Below are positions 34,940 to 47,732 of a stretch of 64,000 bases of DNA, piece after piece. Below the pieces are notes generated by a model. The model saw nothing but the letters and a program-made list of their open reading frames with translations, did not search any database and was not told where the DNA came from. The position numbers were made by a program, and so were the translations under genes. Location of the stretch: assembly GCF_019649055.1 (NCBI RefSeq), contig NW_026570361.1, positions 186,001-250,000 on the forward strand, read 5' to 3'. Source of the DNA: Paramacrobiotus metropolitanus. Taxonomy: Eukaryota > Tardigrada > Eutardigrada > Parachela > Macrobiotidae. The stretch's first letter is position 1, and each line of letters begins with the position of its first letter.

Positions 34940-37646
34940 ATGAACTTTCTGATTTTGCGCAACTGGTGCTCGGGAGCGCGTGAGGTAAATTTCCTTAACA
35001 CCGTATTGGTTCATCGCCTAAACGGTCAATGGTGGCTGGGACATGTTCAGGATATTGACGGCGACAACTTTCTCGTAGACTTCGATGCCAGCGCACTACC
35101 CAAGCAATGGATCCATACGAAACATCTTTGGCCGCACCATCTACCTTCCTTTCAAAAATTTCCCGACGCCATGCCCGTGGCGCTCCAGGATGTTTATGAC
35201 CAGCCGATGATTTTCCAGCCTTGTACCGACGTCGGCGGGAAGAGCGACAAAATCCAGTGTTTGTTCAGCAGTGACCAACTTCGTCGGGACTCTCCATTAA
35301 ATGATCCTCCCTCTGCATCAAAGGATCCTCCCTCTGCATCAAAGGATCCTCCCTCTGCATCAAATGATCCTCCCCCATCGGATCGTCGTTTCGTGCAGCT
35401 TAATCAGTTTGTGGAGCAACTGCCGGTACCGGATGATTGTGAAAGTTTTGTCGGGCGATCCACCGGGTTCGTGTACAAGAAGCACGTCATCGGGTTCCTC
35501 TAAGCTTGTTCATTGTCCGGACTGCATTACCTGCCGCCGTTTGTGCGCCGCAAGAGGCTAATAGAGATATCTGACCGCCGTGAAGGGATATGTCCATTCG
35601 GCAGAACGGTTGCAGTTGACGGGATAGCGGTTCCATGTACCGGTGTACACCGGTCGGTGGCCACAGGCGATCGGCACGGCGATGATGCTTGTCGCATGTT
35701 TGTACGAGCTGAACTTGATACAGTCAGTATTGTCTGCGCCGAGATGCATGACGACGCAACGGGTCGCAGCTCATTCTGGAGCGAAGAGGGCCTGAATACC
35801 GCTTGCGAGCAGTTCTTGGAATGGAAACGGAGGGAAGAACCACTTCATACTGCTCCAGCTCAGAATTTCGCCGGGGCTGATCAGCGTCTCAGTAAGTAAA
35901 TCAAACGGCAACGCAGTTTGCTGCTTCCTTCTCATTATGTATACGATTTTATGTCTTTAACGATTTTTAAGTTACCTATATTCGATAGATCAAGAAGAGA
36001 TGACCATCAACGAAGTTGCGCATCCCATCCTGACGTTCATGATACAAAACTTAGATGTGGACTTCCAGTTATGGATAAGCCGGCAAGTACAGATAGTGTT
36101 CTATACCAAGTACTGTTCTGTATGGTTCTCGGCACGTATAGTTCATTACTCGCAACTGTTTCTCATTGAGGTTATTTAGGTTTGAAGGGAATGAGAATTA
36201 TTGTTGACATTTGTAGTATTAACTGTGACTGAAATAATAACTACTTCGTTTTGTCTCATATTTTGGTCACTTTACGTGTGCGGTTTCAAATTTTTTTATC
36301 ACCGCTGGCACACACCATCCCCCACGTGGCGCTACACGAATAGCTGCTGATCGCACAACTTTCTTTTACAGATAGATTTGTTTTCACCTGTCTGTAATCA
36401 TCAAAACAAAATTGATGGAGTTTCAAATTTCTTAAAATTTGAAAAATGGAACTTCAAATTTCTTAAATTTCCAAACGTGGAAGAGCGGTAATTTTACATT
36501 GCACCCGGTCCAATTCCTGCTTTTCATTTGGTTGTTTTTATGGAAATCTTCTCTCGTTTATGCTTTCGAAATTCATGAGCGAAGTTTTTACTATGAAAAT
36601 CATTCATTTCCGGCATTTTTGTTTGCCCGGAAATTTAAACGCCCTAACACTGCCATCTGTAACCGTTCACAGTTTCTCGCATTCTGTTGAACTTTCGTTT
36701 ACATAATTACTACAGGGTATGCGTATTATGGAGGCTGATCTGGCATAACAGCGTCGGCCGCCGGCACTTGCTCTTCGATTTCCGCGAAACCTGTAGAAGA
36801 AGGCCACGTGAGAAGGATTTGGCATCCGTGCACTCGGAGTATCTCGCAAACAAACTGGTCACCATGCTGGACAGCTTACATCCGCAACGCACTCGCTCCT
36901 TGACGCTGCTGGAGGGCGGGGATCATCCCTACCCATCTCGTATTCTAGTGACGATGCAGAAACTCTGGGAAATTAAGAACCTTCGTCTGCCGTTAATCAT
37001 TGCCAAAAACACCCGCGATAAGTCGTCTTGGGCGCCATTCCTGAGCACCTCCCAAGGTAGTGACACTGGCGTGACGTTGCAATGCCGGCCGTTGACGGAA
37101 TTGCTGAGGGTATGCGAACAGCTGGTGCTGATCAATTACGTCGCGTCGGCTTCCATCACCGGAGCAGCGCAGCAGATCCTGTGTCCTTCTGGTGACGCGG
37201 GTTTGCCGGTGTTCGAAAAGGCATTTATGCGGCCTTTCGGCGCTCCGGAATGCGACGCTGAAATGATCGTTCCGCTGCTGCGTTTTTCTTCGAGAGTGAC
37301 CATCGCAAAACAGTGTCGAATTTTCCTGGCAGCAGTTAGCGACAGCTGCCCGACGCCGAACCATAGGGTGTTTGGAAAAGTTGTAGCTATGCATGCGCGC
37401 TGGGTGCGGACGTTAGCGTATCCGAATCAGTGGACCGCGATTCGAACATTCCTGCAGCTGTAAGGCCTCAATAGATACTGCATAATGAATGTGTGTACAA
37501 CTGTGAAGGCGTTTTTTTTAATTAGGTTCAGTAGCCTTCAGAGAGATGACCCGCAGCGATGGGATATGATGGATCTCAGACAACTGGACATTGCAACTTT
37601 GAAAAATGTGACCTTCGCAGCTCTTGATGGATGCTTCAAAGACTGA
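34940..37646 (+). pseudogene. Tudor-like/F-box gene, complete except for one in-frame TAA
   Basis: Exons 34940-35891, 35989-36082, 36716-37459 and 37526-37646 total 1911 nt, a multiple of three, phases 1, 2, 2. The Tudor-like domain (GQWWLGHVQDIDGDNFLVD), the post-F-box domain (NLRLPLIIAKN, HARWVRTLAYPNQWTAIR) and tail (WDMMDLRQLD) are all well kept. TAA at 35501-35503 falls at the Glu or similar residue following HVIGF, and the frame continues beyond it. Intron 2 starts with GC (AGCCG|GCAAGT), which gives the expected 94-nt exon 2. The middle region is shorter than in paralogs and carries a DPPSASK repeat. Either a very young pseudogene or an allele; a truncated Tudor-only protein of 187 residues is also possible. 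Confidence 0.82.
35301..35366 (+). repeat. In-frame 21-bp tandem repeat
   Basis: Three copies of about GATCCTCCCTCTGCATCAAA encode DPPSASK or DPPSASN in exon 1 of the family gene. Paralogs have no such segment. It is a coding length-polymorphism candidate. Confidence 0.85.
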
Positions 37647-37649
37647 CGC

Positions 37650-38700
37650 TGAAGTCAAGAAAATAACCTAATCATGAATAACAGCATCTGGATCTTTGGT
37701 CACAGCGCTAAATTTTTGAATCTTCTTTCTGCAGAAGTCTCTAACACATTTGTGCCTTTTGCTTCCTGTGGACTGGAAAGGGTGTTTGGGTTGTTAAAAT
37801 TGAACCATTCGATGAATTGTTACTAGTAACTTGCTGACTCGTGATTGGCGGTGCGCTCACCAAACTGAGACAGTGTGAATGTGCGTACAGACCGTAAAGA
37901 CAACCATAACTTCGGATATCGATTGCCGCTTGGATGTTTGCAGTGTAGTCGCAGCCATCATTAAATTTTATAGCTGATTTACTACGATTTTGATTCGCTA
38001 AGCGAGTTCCGGTTATCAAATACATTGGTTTCGTTCCCTTTATAACAATACGCAAAACATTAGCTACAGCAATAATAACTTAAACAAATAAGCAACAGGT
38101 AAATAAAGAATACGATAGAGCTTCTCCGTTAAGTTTTTCCAAAAACTTGTAAGATCTGCTTTCCCGTTGCCGAGCACCGCGCTCGTTACGTTGAATATGG
38201 AGCAGCGTGCGCGGCAATTTCCATGTACCCGACTCTGTAGCGCAATCTCATCAGGCAGGTAACGTATTTTGCTGAAAGCAACTTTTGTGTAACAGTTTCT
38301 CGTTTGCTTCTTAATGTCATAAATGTTCTTAGTTGTAAATTATAAAACTCAAACTTAATAAAATATATCAACTGCAAAGTACGGCGTTTTCTGAAGCTGG
38401 CTCCGCATTAACTGGATGCGTGAGAACATGTTGCAGTGGACCAACATTGATGGACTGCTAGTTTGATGCCGCGATCGAACGCTAATAACTGATTTTAATT
38501 GAAGGGAAAGCGTAACTGCTCACCAAGCCGCTCTTTTAGTGCAAAATGGTGCCTGACTCACTTCGGCTTGCAAAAACATGAAGTAGAAATATTATGAACA
38601 GAACAAACTGATTTCGGCATTGCGGTCCGACACACAAATTCACGATCATAATCCGCGATAAAAGGGAAAATTCAAATTTATGCAAAAGACAGCCTTGCTC
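37650..38700. other. No supported gene
   Basis: Short ORFs only. The 3' exon(s) of the minus-strand membrane gene starting near 39892 may lie here, but I could not place them. Confidence 0.4.
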
Positions 38701-38713
38701 ACGACGTACGGTG

Positions 38714-39892
38714 TCAGATTTGAAAGCGTTTAACATACTTAAATGCAACGATCCGTGACCAGCACATATTGAGCAAATAGAGGTACGGCAGATCCAGCAT
38801 GAGCCAAGTTGCCACGACATAGCACCACCAGTGGAACAACAACGGCCTTTTGCGCGAAGGCGAAACTACCACGATTTTCCTGAATTCAGGAAGTGACAAA
38901 ATTGTTTTCAGTTCATACTGCCTTTCACGACGGCGATGAGCTTCCACAAACTGCTCCTGTTTTTCTTTGAAGGCTTTCTCGGTGTGGGCGTCGGCCAGCA
39001 CGAATTCTGTAGAAAAGTCAATCCATGTCAGTTTGTCTTGTTCGAGACCGGCCAGTTCCACTGGGTCACGAACATCCTCACAGGACGAAAACTGAAACTC
39101 CTCGTGAAAGGTGCTAGTCACCACCTTCGCCATTGGTGCATCACCGCTTTGAGCGTCATAACCACACTCGATCTGCCATCCCAGCCAGGGGCGCCCTGAA
39201 AAAGCGTTGTTGTTTTGTAATATTTGTTCGTAATAAATCTGTCATCATTTCGTTTGTTGAACTCCGAAAAAAGTATATACTTACCGTTAATAAACGCAAA
39301 TTCCGTGTACCAGGCCACTTTACAAAAATATCTCATGCAACTAGCAAACGCACTGAGCAGTGCACTAACCTGATCGGACGCGCTCAATATGCTGCCGACA
39401 TTCTATGGGCGAAATTGTCACTATGTGTTGGAGGAAAAGTCTAATTTTATAGTACGAGGGATAACATCGTGAAGTGAACCAGACCCGAGATACATGCACA
39501 AAGAAAAACAAAATTGCAAAAACACTCGAACAAATGATTGCTGCATCGTCTTCTGATTTGGAAGGGGATCTGTTTCTGTAAAGAAAACCTGCGAGACCAG
39601 CATAAAACACGGTGCATAGAGAAAACATTATTGACAGTTTGATATCGAATGCGTTAATGGTCAGCGGACCGCGAAATGGGCGCAGTACCAACTGGATTGC
39701 TGGCACCCACAAACTGCTACAAACTCCAGAAATATTTCGTGATTTGCAAATTTTCATGAAACCCTTCATCGTCCGATTAATAAGCCGGGGAAGGAGTGTC
39801 TTGAATTTAGACCGGCGAAAAGTTGTACCGCCATCGTGATCGAACCCCGAAATCACAATATCGGACGCTGACTCACGGGATGGTGACGGCAT
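38714..39892 (-). CDS. Multi-pass membrane protein of unknown family (partial gene model)
   Basis: Three open blocks appear to be exons of one gene. 39892 to about 39365 begins with ATG and has basic patches (RSKFKTLLPRLI) and two hydrophobic spans (MFSLCTVFYAGLAGFLY; IICSSVFAILFFFVHV). About 39387-39286 ends YTEFAFING with a GTAAGT donor, phase 1. About 39200-38714, after an AG acceptor, reads RPWLGWQIECGYD, then a charged segment (HRRRERQYELK) and a hydrophobic span (WWCYVVATWLMLDLPYLYLL). The junction of the first two blocks is unresolved because their frames differ, and the C-terminus is not located. Topology vaguely recalls TMEM151 or a chemoreceptor, but I see no diagnostic motif. Confidence 0.45.
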
Positions 39893-40911
39893 CGCACTTT
39901 GCTTGCGAAACTGTAGACAACAGGATGGGCTGGATATACCGGTATATCCTATCCTCTGGATGCCCCTAGCTCACGAAGAGTATACTAGTTGAATTTATAA
40001 CGATCACTTTGCGTCAAAAACAATGCTGCGATTCGTGAAGACGGCTGTGTATGCGTCAATAAGGTCTGCCACGTCGAATACAAGGCTGGCATAAGCGAAC
40101 CACAGTGCCTTTTAGTACGTAGGTAGCGCACACTTGCCTGGCATGACAATTTTTCTCTTTGCTCCGTGCAGTGATGCCCCGGGCGATATGAAGTGACTGT
40201 CGGCTGTAAGTATAGATACCAGAACGAGTAGAGCAGCTTTTTTGTGTTATTATATTACGACCGTATGATGGCTGATGTCTATTCAGATTTTTTCTAATCG
40301 TGAAATTCGTGTTTTAACCTGTTCTCTGGTTCCGCTGCAGCCTTCCTGAAGACGGCGATTAGTGCCTGCGGGATACTTGGTAGTTATGCCGCAAGAAACA
40401 CACAACGATCTTTGCAAATGCAAATAAGCTACGGTATGAGGATACGTGCCACCGAAAATATTTTTACTCGTTTTCAAAAAGTAGAAGATGGAAAGACGAA
40501 CATAAGAAAAGAAGGTTGACAAAAAATTATTAAAGAACTCATTATCTGCACAGCAAGCCATTGTAAATGTCGGTCGCGTGTATGAAAATGATGTTAATGA
40601 ATTACTTCTGGAAACGTTCCTCCCTTGCGACGCTGTTTTAATCAGCCGGCAGGAGAAGGTTCCGTGTTAGAGAAGTTGGCGGAAAGAAAGCGAGCCGAGA
40701 GATAGATTATACTTCCGCAATATGTATATCAAGATTCTGAAACATGCAGTTCGCCTGAAAACGGGTGGAGCAGGATTGCCGCATAGGATTAGTAATTACA
40801 CGGCGACATAGAAGAATAAACGTATGGACATCGTATGCGGATGTATGCGTCAAACAATTTCCCCGAGTCTCAATTACTGTTAGCTGGTATTTCACTGAGA
40901 AAAGTTTGACA
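39893..40911. other. No supported gene
   Basis: Intergenic between the membrane gene and the next family gene. A minus ORF at 40283-40561 has one short hydrophobic stretch but nothing recognisable. Confidence 0.4.
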
Positions 40912-43372
40912 TCAGCCTTGGTAGTATCCATCGAGCATAGCCATGGACAGCTTACTCAGACTGGAGACGTCTAGTTGGCGCAGGTCTACGGCATCCCACG
41001 GCCGTGCCCCATCATCCGGACGGAAACTGCTGAACCTGATGAGCAAAAGACCGACAATTCCGAAAGTAAAATATTATGGTGAAGAAATTCGATTACTTAC
41101 ACGTTCATGAAAGCGCGGATGGCCGTCCAACGGTCGGGATAGGCTAATTCCCGCACCCATTTGGCATGCACGGCCGTGACCTTTGCGTGGACTCGCTCAC
41201 CGACGACCGGACAATGGTCGTTGAGCGCAGACAGAAAGCGTCGAGCCTGATGCGTCGCTGTCTCTGTGGATCGGATGCGCAACAGCGGAATGGTAATTTT
41301 CTGCTGAGAAGCTTCCGTATTATTGTTGCTTTCTTCAGCAAGCTGCTGAGGAAAGTCGTTGCCCACATCCGGCCACGGCGCATCGGCAGAGTCAAACAAC
41401 GCCATCAAGCGCGAACCTTTACCGAAAGGAAGCGCTGCCGCGTAGTCGATGAACAGCATCTCGTCGCACACGGCCGTCAAGTGCATCAATGCGCTGCACA
41501 CGTACTCCTGTTCTGCGCTGCACTGCAGCCCCAGAAGCGTCTGTTTCTTCGCTTCATCCATTCCGTTCCTAATGATAATCAACGGCAAACGAATGCCTTT
41601 GGCCTGCAGTGTTTCTCTCACAATGGGCATCCTCCAGGCGCATTTCCACCATAGTTTCTGGTACGTTGTTCGTACTTCTGTCATCGCCAGCGTCTCCATT
41701 CCCGGTGTTACGATGCAGTCGAACATGGCGATCAGCCGGCGAATCTCATTCTCTGTTTCGGCAATGGAGCGCAAGAACGCTATTTCCACGCTAATGTTGC
41801 GCCGGTTCGTGGCATCGTCACGTAAAAGAATCTTCCACAGTCCACACACCCTAAGAGACCGTATGAAAGGTCAACGATTGCACGGCAAACACAACATCAG
41901 AAAACTCTTGGTGACTGATCACAACACAACACGTTCTTTGCTTTTTATACTTTTTCTTAGGTTTCTGATTATATAAACTGAAATACCGTAGCTAAAGTTG
42001 TGCATATTTTGGAAATAATAGTTAACTTGCCGGCTCATCCGTAATTGCGTGATGATATCCAGACTATGCAAAGTCGACGCCAGGATGGGATGGGCAAGGT
42101 TGCTGATCCGCTCGCTCTCGATATCTGGATGTAACACAATCCGTCACGATCGCCAGTTTTATTTCTATCTGAACTGCTTTACGACAGTTACGAATTGTAG
42201 CGGCTCGCATAAGTTAAACCACAGAGTGTGTAACGGTAAAAAATCCTTCACAGCGTGTGTACTGCCCTTAAGTTCATAAATATATGTAGTACGCACGCTG
42301 TGCCACTGCGGGCAGCTTTCCGCCGCAACAGAGGCCAGACACTTCGTAGAATCTGGCGTGAACACTGTTTGTGCGCGCAACATCCGCTGACTCAGATATG
42401 ACGCAAATTCAAATTGACAAAACGTTTATAGCGCATTGCTGTGCCGAACCGTATGAAAAGATTCAAAGTCGAACTGAGTTGGATTGACTAACCTGGCTGA
42501 GAGGTCACCATGGAACTGCTGTCAGCGATAAGACTGCCGCCTTCCTGCGCTTGTTGATACATAAGATAGCGGTGACAAGCTGCCTTCAGAGCGTCTTCAC
42601 TCCAGAGCATACTGCACCCATCCGCATCACCGTGCACTTCGGCGCACACGAAGATGACCGAGTCCATTTCCACTCGAACAAAAACCCGACAACCGACGTT
42701 AAAGTGATACGGCGCATGCATCAGCTGATGTGCTCCCGCACAGCGGAAACCAAACACTTCCATTGTCGCGAACCTTTCGAATGCGCAATTGGCATCACAC
42801 ACTCCCGCATTACCCAAAACAAACTGGCACGCTCCGACCAGATAAGTGGGCAGGGCATTCACGTTATGTAGTGCAGGAGCCTCAGGGAAGCTGATGACAT
42901 GTTTACGGTAGACATGTCCGTTGACTCGCCCGCAGAAACTTGGTTCGCCGAGTGGAAAGGGTAGTTTCCCGATAACCAGCCATTTATGGGCGAGACGAGA
43001 AACCGAACCGCTGTAGTCAGCATCATTAACGCGCAAACTGTAGAACATACCATGCAAATTGTCGACGATAATGCAGTTCCGAGAAATCATGGGACCGTCC
43101 TTCTCATCACGCAGTGCCACTTGCACAGAGGTGCCGCTGGATAACGGTAGTGAAGAAAGTAGAAAACGGTGTGGCCAACAATTGCTAGAATGAATCCACT
43201 GGGCGTGGACTGTGCTGGCGTCGAAGTCCACAAAGAAGTTATCGCCGTCAATATCCTGAACGAATCCCAGCCACCACTGACCGTTGTCCCGGCGCACTAA
43301 TACGGTGTTCCCATAGTTCAAATGGTGTGCTCCAGAACACAGCTGTCGATAGCTTAGCGGGTTGGTACTCAT
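40912..43372 (-). CDS. Tudor-like/F-box protein, intact copy with a GC-AG intron
   Basis: Exons 43372-42493, 42124-42031, 41850-41101 and 41035-40912 total 1848 nt, or 615 codons plus stop, phases 1, 2, 2. The ATG (MSTNPLSYRQL) aligns with the family start. The Tudor-like domain reads YGNTVLVRRDNGQWWLGFVQD. The middle region has YRKHVISFPEAPALHNV and CRVFVRVEMDSVIFVCAEVH. The F-box reads ISNLAHPILASTLHSLD ... SR|VCGLWKILL. The C-terminal domain has IRLPLIIIRNGMD, TIPLLRIRSTETATHQARR and HAKWVRELAYPDRWTAIR; the tail is WDAVDLRQLD. Intron 2 begins GCAAGT rather than GT; only this choice keeps the 94-nt exon and the frame. The predicted protein is intact, so the GC donor should be functional. 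Confidence 0.86.
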
Positions 43373-44014
43373 GGTGTTGTGGAGAGGAGCCAAACTAATG
43401 CGTAATCCCGAAAACGGTACTATTACGACCCTGTCGTAATAATTTGCACTAACTTTAGTTTGGACTAGTTAAATGCTCGCAGTTTAATCGCTAAAAAGGA
43501 TTTAATATTGTTAAACTTGAAGCATAAAAGATCAGTAATCAAACATTGGCCATGGAGAAACTGGAGAGATATCTAACACAGAAACAATCTCGTTCTGCAG
43601 ACCAAGAAAATTTTATTAGGCTACTACTTACAGCAACTGAAGAGGTCAGAACCACGACGAGCATGCCAAAGGGCAGCCGGCAAGGCAAAAGTATTGACGA
43701 TTCTCGCCTTTCATATTGACGATTCTTACCAGATTGGCGCCCTGTGGCGGTTGGGAGCCGTACTATGAAATTTCCCCGGTTTCAAACTGATGTTCAGATT
43801 ACAGTGGTTTTTCGGCTGGAGGTCTTTTGGTGCACAGCGCATCCTGCACAGTGCACAGCGCCATCTTTGATTGTGTATGTTCTGGAGAAACAGGAACGCG
43901 CAATGGCGCAGGTCGTTGTGTGTACAGCACATTACGTATATCTACTGCATTAGTTCAGCTTTTCCTCTTTTTACAGCACAAACAAAAACAGAAGAAATTG
44001 AACAATCCAGGACC

Positions 44015-44168
44015 CTATTCTCCTGTAAATTCTGTAGATATCTTATTGATTTTCAAGCATCCATCCAAAGCTGCGAAGGTCACCTTGGACAAAGCGGAAA
44101 TGTCCAGTTGACGAAGATCCATAGTTTCCCATCGCTGGAGACTGTCATCCGGACCAAAACGGTTGAAA
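44015..44168 (-). pseudogene. Orphan tail exon of the Tudor/F-box family
   Basis: After an AG acceptor it reads FNRFGPDDSLQRWETMDLRQ and LSKVTFAALDGC, matching exon 4 of the gene at 50904-55158, including similar intron sequence upstream (ACCACTTTATGGACATCATAAAG) and downstream poly-A-like sequence. No exon 3 lies within the next 6 kb upstream, so it is a duplicated 3' end. Confidence 0.75.
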
Positions 44169-44389
44169 CTGATTGACAACAAGCGACCACTTTATGGACA
44201 TCATAAAGAAACTTGGAAATAGCTTTCAGTAAAAGAAAAACTGTATTTTTGTGTGGAAACTTCCCTTGTGGAAGTCTCCCACTGTCTCGTACTCCTTGTT
44301 TCAAACCGTACATAATACAGGCAATGGTTAATGCTTACTGAATATGCGAACAAGAAAAAAAACTCAAAAGCGGCGAGCTCATAGTATTC

Positions 44390-45970
44390 AATAGATGTTC
44401 ATTAAACAGCGATGCAGTAGTAAATTGGTTGCGAGTGGCGTATGCGCAGTTGCGCACTGATGAATTGCGGTAACACATTTCTTAGTCGATCATTTCCACC
44501 GAGTACTGCGGCAGCTGGTATCCTGTATCCTTCGCGCCCGAAATGAATAATGAAAACAACTCCAGACTAGAACACGTGAAGAACAAAGATACCCCAAAAC
44601 CTCCTTGGCGACCGGAACGAATTTTAAAAAAGCGTTTACCGTAGAATGAATAATGCGTCGCGCAAGCAGGCCCGCAGTCGGAAAATCGCCTTACAGTCCC
44701 GTTACATCTACCGGACAGCCTGTTTTCTCCTGCCGCTGAATTGTTTCCGCAGTCTAACGTACAGAGGTCATCGAAATTCGAAAGGCGTTGTATATAATTT
44801 CGGCGATGCTATCTTTCTCAACAAAAAACGAAGCAAACACGTACGTGGATAAACAGGTCATTGGCAGTGTCCATTGTGATAATATTATGTTCCAAAGTAG
44901 ATCACTTTGACATATTTGCCGATTAAATCTGTACTCGCTTGCTCGTCTAGTAAGCAGCACGTCATAGATGGTTCAACCTTTCAGCCTAAGCGTAGCATTG
45001 ATTTTGTTCGTAAACATCTAGTTCCGGCAGACTGTTACAGTACCATACTATTTTACATCGTGTGAAACAAGAAAATTCACGGCATGTTTTGATACCCGAT
45101 CGTACAAGGCGGAACAAGATTTGCAGCAAAATTTGAGCTAAATGGAAGCAAACGGTACAAAGATGTACAAACCCGAATTGTACAAATATGCCGAAAAAGG
45201 ACAGCAAGTTGTGAACAGAATTTCAACTAATAAAACTAATAATAATAATTTCAATGTGAACTGGATGGTCAACTACTACCGCTATGTAACGCCATGAATC
45301 AAGTTACAGGCCAGATTATCGTACCAGCTTGGTTATTTTTTGAAACCAATGGTGAAAATAAAAATATTACGTAACAGGTGCCGGCAATCCCATGACGGTG
45401 GTATTCGCACATTGCATCGTCGCTTGAAATCACCCCGTAACCCTCGCGCGCGCGAAACTTGTCGGCTTATCCCGCCTGTCGCACCGTCTTCCACAGCCAC
45501 ACCGTCCCGGGGATGCAGGCCAATATCGCCGCGATATTCAACGGCAGGGAGGCGTGCTCGGGAAAGAGGACATTCCAGCTGGTCCGTGTCGCCATGATCC
45601 AGGCACCGGACAGGACGCAATAGCCGGCTGCTATATAGAGGTAATTGGACACCGGTGTGTCTTCTTGTTCGACCGGCGGTTGGCGCCCTTCGGGGGCGTC
45701 GGTGTGACATTCGGTCCAACGGAACCACATCCAAATAAAAACGATGAGGGTTGGCCACATTTTTAATACGAAGAAGGCGATGGCACCAAACGGCAACGAG
45801 ACGAAGTAGCCCAACCAGCCGACAGCCAGTGCATCCTGGGAGAGGTCATTGGTGGCGTCCGGGAAGAAGGCTTCATAGGTGGTGCTGTCGAAGTAACGAC
45901 GGAGGTCCACCCAGTAAGACAGGCGTGCGGCGTTTTCCCGCAGCATCTGCAACACACTCAGCAGTTTTAG
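44390..45970. repeat. Segmental duplication, copy 1
   Basis: Blocks match the region 61870-63670: 44390-44460 and 45026-45960 in the same orientation, and about 44640-44900 in inverted orientation to 62081-62310. The inverted block contains a conserved short peptide frame (FASFFVEKD then AEIIYN or AEMVYN) of unknown meaning. Confidence 0.65.
45333..45970 (-). pseudogene. Four-span membrane protein paralog with early stop
   Basis: It is collinear with the protein at 63067-63669: LSVLQML, LSYWVDLRRY, AFFPDATNDLSQDALAVGW, then hydrophobic spans, ending ACIPGTVWLWKTVRQAG. TAA at 45467-45469 falls where the paralog has Tyr, and in-frame homology continues (GYGVISSDD). No start codon precedes LSVLQML before an in-frame stop. 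Either the 5' part is in another exon or the copy is broken. Function unknown. Confidence 0.6.
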
Positions 45971-45999
45971 GCCTCATCAGATTTAGATTTAGGATTCTG

Positions 46000-47700
46000 T
46001 AGATGTAGATTTAGAATTCAGTAGATTTACGACTTAGCATCTGAGCTGCTGCATTTTCACTCGTACTGCGTACGCAGAACACCGAGAGATTCATCTGATC
46101 TAGCACAGGATGATACTCAGATCATTAGCGTATCTCATCTACAGTGTAAAATTAAAAAAGAACTAATCGGCAAAGTAGAAGTAATTAGTACAAATCGGCT
46201 AACCGGTGTGTAGCGTAAAGTACTTAAAGATTCTCGTGAATGCCATGTGAAGATGTTGTGTTGTATGAATGTTGTACCTGGCAACTGGCGTAGTCTATAA
46301 TAATCTTTATACGTACGCAGTTGTGTTATTGTTGTTTAGTCTGTTATAGCGGCGCTCCTGAGTTGCTAACAACGTACGGTACAAGCATTAGCGCTCAGTA
46401 AATACGTGACACCGTCCACGGAACAAAATTTCTTAATACAGTTAATAAAATAATGACTGCAGGAATGACCGGTTCAGTGCGCATAAATCACCGGGTTTCA
46501 AAAATTGGGGTTTGAAAAGAATTAAAGCGCTTGTTTGCTTGTTTAAGCGTTGAAACGAAGCACCGACCTTGTTGAATCACACATTCATGATTGCGATTTT
46601 CAGAGACCAGAGAAGACAGGATCGCTGTTGACACGATTTAGATACAGGTATGAACTTTATAATGCTTTGAAAAATATCCGTAAACAGATAGCAACATACG
46701 TACCCTGGCTCTGGTCTCATTTCCAGCCACGCCGGTTACATGAACACCGTCGGTTCCACACGAATTTTTGCTAAAGATCATAAATACATCGGCTGATTGA
46801 GATATGATTTCTCTATCGGCTCGTGTGTAATTAAACATGAGCTTAATCGAGTAGAAATTCACCTAAGTCTTCGGGGGAAGTCAGGCACAGAGCTTCCATA
46901 TAAAGGGAGATGCCTTGGATAGCTCAAGTGAAGGAATAGTCCCAGAAAGAATATCACAGCGAGGAACAGCCATCGTCGCGATATAAGCGCACGAGTGACC
47001 ACCTTCGCCCTTTCCGTGTCGCTTCTCTCCTCGACGCCGGGGGTTTCCCCTGTGGTAGAAACTTAATATAACTATTCGTCGCAACACTCGTCAAACGTAT
47101 TTATCATGATTGTTACATAATTTATGGCAGAGCAAAATAAACGGAAAGGTCACGGCGGCATAAGACCGGCCGGTATCGTAGTCTAATATGCGGTGATTAC
47201 GGAAATATGCATAAACGGCAACGAACGAGACGGCAATTCAAGTCAGGGATTGTTGTTGGAGGAAAACAGACTGTATGGCGGTAACTGTGTCAGAAAAGCG
47301 CAAAAACAGCGGTATAAAAGAGCAACAAGTGGAACGGTATATCAGATAACAGCATGTACGGGCATATCGCCCTTAACAATCAGAAAAAGGCTAGCGCATG
47401 CGAATATCGCTAAAAGAAATCTTTACGTGACATGATTACTGCAGAGCTGCACCTTGGCACACACAGAAACAATAGATATCTATACAGTTCAGGGTAATTA
47501 AATTTTTGCCGCCACAGATTATTATGAGCATTTAAAGCGCTACCAAGCGATTTTTCTACTGCAAAGTGGGCGTACTTCGAATACGAGAAACAAAACCCAG
47601 TCTTCACAGTGAAAACTAAAGAAGCCGATTTCCCCTCGGACGACCAACAAGAAAGACTGCATATATCACTAAAATTTGGAGGTCAGTTGGAAGCGAAATA
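46000..47700. other. No supported gene
   Basis: Contains a run of short GATTTAGATTTAG/GTAGATTTAG repeats near 45970-46040. No exon or domain recognised in the remainder. Confidence 0.4.
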
Positions 47701-47732
47701 TTAGAATTTCTAGAAAATGCAGTATGCACAAC

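Noticed and set aside
36083-36090. AG-AG or shifted GT donor for intron 2 (CGGCAA|GTACAG)
   Set aside because: The GT choice shifts the frame and gives a stop within a dozen codons; GC-AG keeps the 94-nt exon and the frame in all three genes.
38714-39892. Assignment of the membrane gene to TMEM151 or gustatory receptors
   Set aside because: Only general topology fits; no diagnostic motif could be recognised by eye.
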